From Mycobacterium sp. (lineage in GTDB: Bacteria; Actinomycetota; Actinomycetes; Mycobacteriales; Mycobacteriaceae): DNA of 18,130 nucleotides. Position 1 is the first letter of the stretch; every line of letters begins with the position of its first letter. The DNA lies in NCBI GenBank assembly GCA_025965815.1, contig JAOPWF010000247.1, positions 1-18,130 on the forward strand. The letters are read 5' to 3'. A program made the translations under genes and the position numbers. Of this stretch, positions 13,450 to 18,130 are shown piece by piece. The notes below the pieces were generated by a model. It saw only the letters and a list, made by a program, of their open reading frames with translations. It was not told the DNA's origin and searched no databases.

Positions 13450-14379
13450 TCACACCCGCGTGGCGGCCAGGAACTCGACGGTGCGAGCGCGGGTGTCCGC
13501 ATCGCCGTGGGGCGAACCGACGAACTCGCTCACACCGACATCGGCGAACCTGCGCAACCGCGCGGTGACCTCCTGTTCGTCGCCGACGATGCTCACGTCC
13601 GCCACCCCCGCGGCGCCCTCCTTGGCCAGGATCGCTCGGTAAGCCGGCGTCTGCTCCGCCATCTGATACGTCTGTGCGAGTTGTGCGCGCACCGAGTCGG
13701 GATCGGAAGTGACCGCCACCGGCAGACCCGCGATGATCTGCGGCGCCGGGCGGCAGGCCCCCGCGGCGGCCTTGGTGATCCGCGGGATGATGTCGTTTTC
13801 CAGCGCCCTGGGGCCCGCCCAACTCGTCACGGTGCCGTCGGTCAGTTCACCGGCAAGATCGAGCATCAGCGGCCCCAGCGCGGCGGTTATCACCGGCGGC
13901 GCGGACGCTCCGGGGGCGAGCACCTGGCCCACCGCCGTCAGCCGCTGCCCGTGGTGGTCGACCGGTTCTCCGGCCAGGGCCGGCGTCAGCACTTCCAGGT
14001 ATTCACGGAGGTAGGCCGCCGGCGCTTCATAGGCATAGCCGAAAACGTCGGCGACCATAGCGCGGTGGCTGACCCCGATGCCAAGCACGAGGCGTCCGCC
14101 CACCGCGGCCGAGGTCGTGAGAGCGTTCCGCGCCATCACCAGTGGGTGCTGGGCATAGGCGACGACCACACCCGTGGCCAACTCGATGTCGGGCACCCGT
14201 TGCCCCGCCAGCGCCAGCACGGTCAGCGCATCCCAACCGGCGACCCCGTTCATCGGTGGGAGTTGCGGAACCCACGCCCGACTGAACTCGGCGTCCGCAG
14301 CCGCGGCGATTTCCGACACGACGCCGTCGAGTCCTCTCGGATCGTCGGGTTGAGGAAACACCATGATGGAGATCCGCAT
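13450..14379 (-). CDS. LLM-class F420-dependent oxidoreductase (TIGR03564-like)
   Basis: This 309-aa protein starts at an ATG 8 nt after GAAGGG. It has MRISIMVFPQPDDPRGLDGVV, then ELATGVVVAYAQHPLVMARNALTTSAAVGGRLVLGIGVSHRAMVADVFGYAYEAPAAYLREYLEVL, and it ends in a typical FADVGVSEFVGSP barrel strand. The Ser-His in IGVSHR is characteristic of a mycobacterial F420-dependent subgroup. It is divergent from a TetR gene across two operators, which makes it the likely target. The HadC-like gene lies downstream on the same strand, 219 bp away, and may be partly co-transcribed. Confidence 0.85.
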   Translation of the reverse strand: MRISIMVFPQPDDPRGLDGVVSEIAAAADAEFSRAWVPQLPPMNGVAGWDALTVLALAGQRVPDIELATGVVVAYAQHPLVMARNALTTSAAVGGRLVLGIGVSHRAMVADVFGYAYEAPAAYLREYLEVLTPALAGEPVDHHGQRLTAVGQVLAPGASAPPVITAALGPLMLDLAGELTDGTVTSWAGPRALENDIIPRITKAAAGACRPAPQIIAGLPVAVTSDPDSVRAQLAQTYQMAEQTPAYRAILAKEGAAGVADVSIVGDEQEVTARLRRFADVGVSEFVGSPHGDADTRARTVEFLAATRV

Positions 14380-14401
14380 CGCCGGGCCCTTCGGTAGAAT
14401 T

Positions 14402-14443
14402 CGGAGTCTATCTCCGGATCATATATACGGAGTCATCCTCCGT
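14402..14443. promoter_or_regulatory. twin TetR operators in divergent promoter
   Basis: CGGAG-TCTAT-CTCCG at 14402-14416 and ACGGAG-TCATC-CTCCGT at 14427-14443 are two copies of the same palindrome, CGGAG-N5-CTCCG, with centres 26 bp apart. The AT-rich core between them contains TATGAT on the reverse strand (14423-14418), a good -10 for the oxidoreductase, and TATATA on the forward strand for the TetR gene. A dimer on each site would shut both promoters. Confidence 0.7.
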
Positions 14444-14465
14444 TTGTCTAGTGGAAGGGTCGGCG

Positions 14466-15041
14466 TTGACGCAGACACCCAGCCCGGCGCGCCCGATGCG
14501 CGCCGACGCGGCACGCAACCGCGGCCTGCTGCTCGACGCCGCGCGCGAGGCATTCAGCCGGCAGGGCGTGACCGCGTCGCTCGACGACGTGGCCCGCAGC
14601 GCGGGCGTTGGACCGGCAACGCTGTACCGGCATTTCCCGACGCGAGATCATCTGGTGCTGGCGGTGATTGACGAAGGACTGGGCCAAATTTGCGATCTCG
14701 GCACGGCGTTGCTCGACGAGCCCGACGCGCTGGACGCGTTGCACCGTTGGCTCAATGCGTTCATCGAGCAGGGCAGTGTCTTCGACGGCCTGGCCCGCAC
14801 GTTGGTCAGCCCGCCGGCAGCGGCGCCGGACGATCAGAGTATGTGCCGGTTGGCGCGCGGCGCGGGCGCGGACCTGATTGCGCGCGCGGCCGACCAGACT
14901 CTGATCCGACGCGATGTCAACGTCGATGACGTGCTGGACATGGCGGCAGCCATCGCGTGGGTGTCCGAACAGCCCGACCGCGACGCGGACCAGCAGCGCC
15001 GACTCGTGCGTCTGCTGGTCAGCGGCCTACGGCCGACCTAG
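14466..15041 (+). CDS. TetR-family transcriptional regulator
   Basis: From the TTG at 14466 the protein has 191 aa. Residues about 20-65 read LLLDAAREAFSRQGVTASLDDVARSAGVGPATLYRHFPTRDHLVLAV, a textbook TetR helix-turn-helix. The ligand domain has the helical pattern of the family and no recognisable ligand signature. The TTG has GGAAGGG six nt upstream, whereas the GTG at 14451, five codons earlier, has none, so the TTG is preferred. It probably represses itself and the divergent oxidoreductase. Confidence 0.87.
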   Translation: MTQTPSPARPMRADAARNRGLLLDAAREAFSRQGVTASLDDVARSAGVGPATLYRHFPTRDHLVLAVIDEGLGQICDLGTALLDEPDALDALHRWLNAFIEQGSVFDGLARTLVSPPAAAPDDQSMCRLARGAGADLIARAADQTLIRRDVNVDDVLDMAAAIAWVSEQPDRDADQQRRLVRLLVSGLRPT

Positions 15042-15080
15042 CCGCCGCTGCCGATAAATCGCCTCGACGAGCGTAAGGTA

Positions 15081-15108
15081 TTGCCGTCCGGCATTCCAGT
15101 TGTAGAAT
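15081..15108 (+). promoter_or_regulatory. SigA-like promoter for the exported protein
   Basis: TTGCCG, 16 nt, TAGAAT, with the predicted transcript start near 15115 and the start codon at about 15142. Confidence 0.45.
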
Positions 15109-15141
15109 TTGCCGGCGGGGCGAGAGGTTGTGGGTGACGTG

Positions 15142-15477
15142 ATGATTCTTCCGCGTACGGCAAGGCGAGTGGCGATTGCGGGTGGATTCGCCATCGCCAT
15201 CATGGCCGCGCCGACAGTTGCCCTGCTGGCAGGTCCAAATTCTGACCCGGCGCCTCGCACCGTGGCGGATCCCTGCGGCTCCAATATACAGCCGGGCAAT
15301 CCCTACGTCGCACCGTGTGGCATCCCCTCGGCGCCACCCCCCGCTATAGGCGGCTCGCCCAGTGCGGGCGCGATCATCGCGTGTCGCAACATTCCGGGGT
15401 GCCTGTCCTACGCCGTCAACAATCCCGGATACGTTCAGGTGCCGCAGCGCGGCGGGATGGTTCAGCAGAGCCAGTAA
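15142..15477 (+). CDS. small exported mycobacterial protein (111 aa)
   Basis: An N-terminal basic stretch (RTARR) and the hydrophobic VAIAGGFAIAIMAAPTVALLAG form a signal peptide or anchor. The mature part has four Cys in ADPCGSNIQPGNPYVAPCGIP and ACRNIPGCLSYAVNNPGYVQVP, so two disulfides are likely. It is Pro/Gly-rich and has no known domain. Start candidates are ATG 15142, GTG 15139 and GTG 15130; GAGAGG at 15122-15127 fits the GTG 15139 or the ATG best. Confidence 0.65.
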   Translation: MILPRTARRVAIAGGFAIAIMAAPTVALLAGPNSDPAPRTVADPCGSNIQPGNPYVAPCGIPSAPPPAIGGSPSAGAIIACRNIPGCLSYAVNNPGYVQVPQRGGMVQQSQ

Positions 15478-15499
15478 CGCGGAAGCTTGTCGCGTAAGG

Positions 15500-15856
15500 C
15501 TATTGCAATTCGGCCGGCGGCACGGGTTCGTTCATGGTGTTCTGTGTGGTCGTGACATCTCGGCACTCGCCGTAGAGGGTGATGGCGCTGAGCCTGTCGT
15601 CCGGGTGGTAAACATCGAAGCGCGCGTCCACGCCGTTCCTCTTCACCACCGCCGCATGGCTCTGGAAGTCCGTATCGCCGCTCCATCCGTTGCGCCGCAG
15701 CTGTTCCACCATCTTCGCGACCTCAGCCTGCGACTCCTCGTAACTGGAGGCGTGCGTCCGGATGTTCACGCCCGCAGAGCAACCCGCGACTTGGTGAGGT
15801 GCTTGTTGACTTCCTCCTCGACACCACCCGCACGGCAATCTGCTCATACGCAACAA
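15500..15856 (-). CDS. 5'-truncated gene for a secreted mycobacterial protein
   Basis: The convincing part begins near position 15784 with Gly-Cys-Ser-Ala-Gly and reads VNIRTHASSYEESQAEVAKMVEQLRRNGWSG, DTDFQSHAAVVKRNGVDARFDVYHPDD and LYGECRDVTTT, a pattern I recall from small secreted mycobacterial proteins. Cys26 and the Cys in GECRD would be the usual disulfide. The first 24 codons of the open frame are antisense to the amidohydrolase remnant and bear no resemblance to a signal peptide. The gene therefore seems to have lost its export signal and promoter at the junction. An internal GTG at about 15769 could start a shorter product. Confidence 0.5.
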   Translation of the reverse strand: MLRMSRLPCGWCRGGSQQAPHQVAGCSAGVNIRTHASSYEESQAEVAKMVEQLRRNGWSGDTDFQSHAAVVKRNGVDARFDVYHPDDRLSAITLYGECRDVTTTQNTMNEPVPPAELQ

Positions 15857-16214
15857 CGCGGTTCGCCGTTACCCGCCTATCAAATTCGTCCTCAGCCACG
15901 CCGGCGGATTCGTCCCCTACGCCGCACACCGGATGGCGGCCGTCCTGGTCGGTGAGGATGGCCGCAATCCGCTGGACACCCTCGAAGACTTCTCCAACTT
16001 ATACTTCGACACCGCCCTGTCCGGCAGCGCCGCCGCCCTGCCGAGCATGCTCGCCTTCGCCCAGGCTGGACACGTTCCGTTCGGTAGCGACTGGCCGTTC
16101 GCCGCGCCCGCAGCAGTCCAGTACTTCACCGCGATCGACGCCCATCCCGGCACCGATCACACCGCCATCAATCGGGACAACGCCACCTTGCTGTTCCCAC
16201 GGCTCGCCGACTGA
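15799..16214 (+). pseudogene. 3' remnant of an amidohydrolase gene, frameshifted
   Basis: One frame gives VLVDFLLDTTRTAI (15799-15840). The homologous continuation (NLLIRNNAVRRYPPIKFVLSHAGGFVPYAAHRMA, then YFDTALSGSAAALPSMLAF and VPFGSDWPFA) is in another frame to the stop at 16214. Together they match the C-terminal third of ACMSD-type (amidohydrolase 2) metal-dependent hydrolases. LSHAGG and YGSDWPF are the usual metal-site blocks; here the second reads FGSDWPF. The frame changes around 15838-15850. The N-terminal two thirds, with the HxH motif, are absent, so the product would be inactive. Confidence 0.7.
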
Positions 16215-16269
16215 CCATCAAACCGCGCGGGCGGCCGTTAGGTTAGCTTCGTCGGCCCGTCCCAGCGCT

Positions 16270-16557
16270 TCAGCGGCTACTGAACTTTTCTGTTGTCGCG
16301 TCACAGCTCAGCGCGAGGAATACCCATGAATTCGAGGTCTTTTGGCGGACTACAAGGCATTCGCTCTGCGGTATCTCGTGGACAGCAGATGCGGACGCCA
16401 CCGCTGTGTAGCCCGCCTCGTTCAACTCCTCTTGTGCCGCAGCGAATGTCTTGCCGCTTACATTCGGAGCGGCTTCGGCCAAGCCGGTATCGATCAGGAT
16501 CGCCGACGCCGCGATCGCCGCGAATGCGGCCGCGGCGAGAAGGAGAATCTCTGTCAT
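16270..16557 (-). CDS. small secreted PASTA-like protein (95 aa)
   Basis: The ATG at 16557 has GGAAG 7 nt upstream. A signal peptide (LLLAAAAFAAIAASAILIDTGLAEA) ends near AEA-AP. The mature part, NVSGKTFAAAQEELNEAGYTAVASASAVHEIPQSECLVVRQ, follows the PASTA pattern of a helix then GY and strands. Two Cys (SEC and LSC) may pair. It resembles the 101-aa secreted protein encoded at 11461-11766 in overall plan. Function unknown. The open frame runs further upstream to 16653 without family support. Confidence 0.65.
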   Translation of the reverse strand: MTEILLLAAAAFAAIAASAILIDTGLAEAAPNVSGKTFAAAQEELNEAGYTAVASASAVHEIPQSECLVVRQKTSNSWVFLALSCDATTEKFSSR

Positions 16558-16909
16558 AACCCGACTTCCGTGTGTCCACCCGGTCGACGCGGCACGGTCG
16601 TCCTCGGCTCGCCGCAAAGGCGTCAACGAGAGCGTACGAATTGCCGGGACCATGCCGCGCCGACCTAGAGGTTGAACGGTCCTGTTCTACGTGGCTGGGA
16701 CGCTAGGGGTCGTCGCCGGCCCAAGAAGATAGGGAACGCAGGGGTTTTCCAGATTTCCTCCTTAAACGAGAAGGCCACGGCGTCGACCGGCACCGCGGGA
16801 TCCACCATCGCACCGGCCCGCTGAGAAGACGCTGAGGATGTCGCCCCTCCTACGTCCTGCTCGTCGGTTGCCACCAAAAGCACTGCGTCGAAAGCCGATC
16901 CAGCGTTCG
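16558..16909. other. 352-bp region without a supported gene
   Basis: It lies between the start of the PASTA-like gene and the end of the VWA gene. A reverse-strand frame crosses it and ends at 16665, but upstream it is only an out-of-frame shadow of the VWA gene, and its tail has no recognised domain. An isolated AAGGAGG on the reverse strand near 16760-16770 has no start codon at the right distance. The promoter of the PASTA-like gene must be here, but I cannot fix it. Confidence 0.5.
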
Positions 16910-17917
16910 TCAGTTGGGTAGGCGGCGGTTCATCAGCAGAGCGGCAAGCGCCGAGAGCGCCAGGACCGCGGCGCCGAGTCGCAGCCATCCGCCGCTGGCG
17001 TCGCCTTTGATGGTCTCGTAGCCGATCTGCTGCTGCAGCGTGGCGTAGACATTCTTGAGCTCGGCGATGCTCGACGCGCTGAACGAAGTGCCGCCGGACA
17101 GATCGGCGACTTTCTTCAATGTCGCGTCGTCGACCGGCACCGGAAGACGCTGGCCGTTGATGTCGACGTAGCCGTAAGGCGTGCCGAACGAGATTGTGGA
17201 GACGGGAACACCTTGCTCCTTGGCCGTTCGGGCGGCGGTGAAGGCGCCCTTGGGGTCGTCGGGGTTGGTCGGCACCGTCTCCTTGCCGTCGGAGAAGAGG
17301 ATGATCCGCGCCGGCGGCGGGGCGCCGCCGCCGCCGATGACAGCGCCGACCGTCGCAATCGCCTGCAGCGCAGTGAAGATGCCCTCGCCGGTGGCGGTAC
17401 GGTCGGCCAGTTGCAGCTTGTCGATGGCGGCCTTCGTGGCGGCGCGGTTGGTGCTGGGCGCGGTTAAGACGGTCGCAGTGGCGGCATAGGAGATCAAGCC
17501 GAGGTTGATCCCCGGCGTCAACTCGTCGGCGAACTGTTTGGCCGCGTCCTGCGCCGCCGCCAGCCGGTTCGGTGACACGTCGGTGGCCCGCATGGACTGC
17601 GACACGTCGATCACCAGCATCACCACCGCGCGGTTGCGCGGGATCCGGACATCGTTCGTCGGACCCGCCATCGCGACGGTCAGCAGCAGCAGCGCGGCGA
17701 TGAGCAGGATCGCAGGCAGATGCCGCCAGCGGATGGGCCGCTTGGTCGCCACGCTTTCCAGCAACTCCATGTTGGCGAACCGCAGCACCCGCTTCTGCCG
17801 GGCCATCTGCACGACGACGTAGAGCCCGATCAGCGCCAGGATCCCCAGCAGGAAAAGGAAGTACCACTTGTGCTCGAATCCCGACAGCGTCATCGCGCCG
17901 ACCACCGGCAAAGTCAT
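16910..17917 (-). CDS. VWA-domain membrane protein, Rv1481-like
   Basis: The protein has 335 aa, the same length I recall for Rv1481. It starts at an ATG 6 nt after AAGGGT. Two N-terminal membrane segments ([20 protein letters not shown] and [16 protein letters not shown]) frame a cytoplasmic loop, [12 protein letters not shown]. The VWA domain carries the MIDAS motif D-V-S-Q-S ([11 protein letters not shown]) with ATGEGIF and ILFSDGKE completing the metal site. A final membrane segment precedes NRRLPN. In M. tuberculosis the homologue sits with moxR1 and Rv1480 (DUF58); here the neighbour upstream is a porin, so it may be a stand-alone paralogue. Confidence 0.88.
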   Translation of the reverse strand: MTLPVVGAMTLSGFEHKWYFLFLLGILALIGLYVVVQMARQKRVLRFANMELLESVATKRPIRWRHLPAILLIAALLLLTVAMAGPTNDVRIPRNRAVVMLVIDVSQSMRATDVSPNRLAAAQDAAKQFADELTPGINLGLISYAATATVLTAPSTNRAATKAAIDKLQLADRTATGEGIFTALQAIATVGAVIGGGGAPPPARIILFSDGKETVPTNPDDPKGAFTAARTAKEQGVPVSTISFGTPYGYVDINGQRLPVPVDDATLKKVADLSGGTSFSASSIAELKNVYATLQQQIGYETIKGDASGGWLRLGAAVLALSALAALLMNRRLPN

Positions 17918-17933
17918 CGGGGACCCTTGAGGC

Positions 17934-17970
17934 GTAGCCCGCCGCGACAGGGGGGTTCGCGGCGGGCTAC
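17934..17970 (-). terminator. hairpin terminator after the porin gene
   Basis: GTAGCCCGCCGCGA and its exact complement form a 14-bp GC-rich stem around a 9-nt loop, 21 bp past the porin stop and 16 bp before the VWA start on the reverse strand. No T-run follows, as is usual for mycobacterial terminators. It should insulate the VWA gene from strong porin transcription. Confidence 0.7.
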
Positions 17971-17991
17971 GGGCATGGTTGGCGTCGGTCG

Positions 17992-18130
17992 TTAGTTCAT
18001 GTTCCAGGGTTCGCCGTAGGTGGTGACGCTGTCACCGTCCTTGCTGATCAGCCGGGCGAACGGGCGCAGCAGCACACCGCCGGCCGCGCCGGTCACCGTG
18101 CCGTGCGCATTGGAGACCGCCACACCACCC
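17992..18130 (-). CDS. mspA: MspA-family porin, C-terminal 45 residues
   Basis: The reverse strand reads [27 protein letters not shown], then [14 protein letters not shown] and a TAA stop. This is nearly the exact C-terminus I recall for MspA of M. smegmatis, with SKD in place of AST before GDSV. MspA octamers form the main hydrophilic pore of the outer membrane in fast-growing mycobacteria. The first three quarters lie off the right edge, and fast growers carry several close paralogues, so which one this is cannot be decided. Confidence 0.9.
   Translation of the reverse strand, partial: GGVAVSNAHGTVTGAAGGVLLRPFARLISKDGDSVTTYGEPWNMN

Noticed and set aside
11287..16091. Shared 15-mer CCGTTCGGTAGCGAC at about 11287 and 16077
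   Set aside because: The two copies sit in unrelated coding contexts, with no similarity beyond the 15 bases; probably chance.
16665..16870. Reverse-strand frame ending in an Arg/Pro-rich tail
   Set aside because: It is only the downstream end of an out-of-frame shadow of the VWA gene; no domain and no start with a binding site.
1..18130. CRISPR array, insertion sequence, tRNA or rRNA
   Set aside because: I looked for regularly spaced repeats, transposase motifs with terminal inverted repeats and RNA gene signatures and saw none.

Overview
The window looks like chromosome of a fast-growing mycobacterium (Mycolicibacterium type). It is high-GC and actinobacterial throughout. The right edge carries the C-terminal end of an MspA-family porin, a family known from fast growers. 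Other mycobacterial markers are an Rv2525c-like Tat protein start, an Rv1481-like VWA protein, a HadC-like dehydratase subunit, two F420-type (LLM) oxidoreductases, a ChaB protein behind a SigF-like promoter, and several small secreted proteins of mycobacterial type.

Left part (1-7250). A divergent, truncated Rv2525c-like gene is preceded by a translationally coupled 20-codon leader ORF. Next comes a tightly packed polyamine-type ABC importer operon (ATPase, lipoprotein, two permeases; 235-4139). It converges on a MerR-type regulator, and both genes end on one shared CTAG. An MFS transporter follows, preceded by a perfectly abutting tandem 19-bp repeat that is probably an operator. It converges, again through a shared CTAG, on a ChaB-domain protein with a SigF-type promoter.

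Middle part (7259-12702). An LtrA-family membrane protein is divergent from an NAD-dependent epimerase. A compact cluster follows: a short SARP-type regulator, a 77-aa ORF coupled by ATGA to a 38-aa protein, and a 113-aa ORF. The regulator, the 77-aa ORF and the 113-aa ORF each sit behind a copy of one 18-bp motif, GGTAG-N4-CTACGCGTG. Each copy lies exactly 39 bp (start to start) upstream of a -10-like hexamer. This small regulon is the most interesting signal in the window. After it come a small secreted protein and an LLM oxidoreductase preceded by a leaderless-type 11-codon leader ORF.

Right part (12760-18130). A HadC paralogue outside a had operon lies next to a second LLM oxidoreductase. 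That oxidoreductase is divergent from a TetR regulator across two palindromic operators. Then come a small exported protein and a deletion scar where a 5'-truncated secreted-protein gene abuts a frameshifted 3' remnant of an amidohydrolase. A PASTA-like secreted protein, a VWA membrane protein without an adjacent MoxR or DUF58 partner, a strong hairpin terminator and the porin end complete the window.

All family assignments come from reading motifs by eye. No database search was possible.
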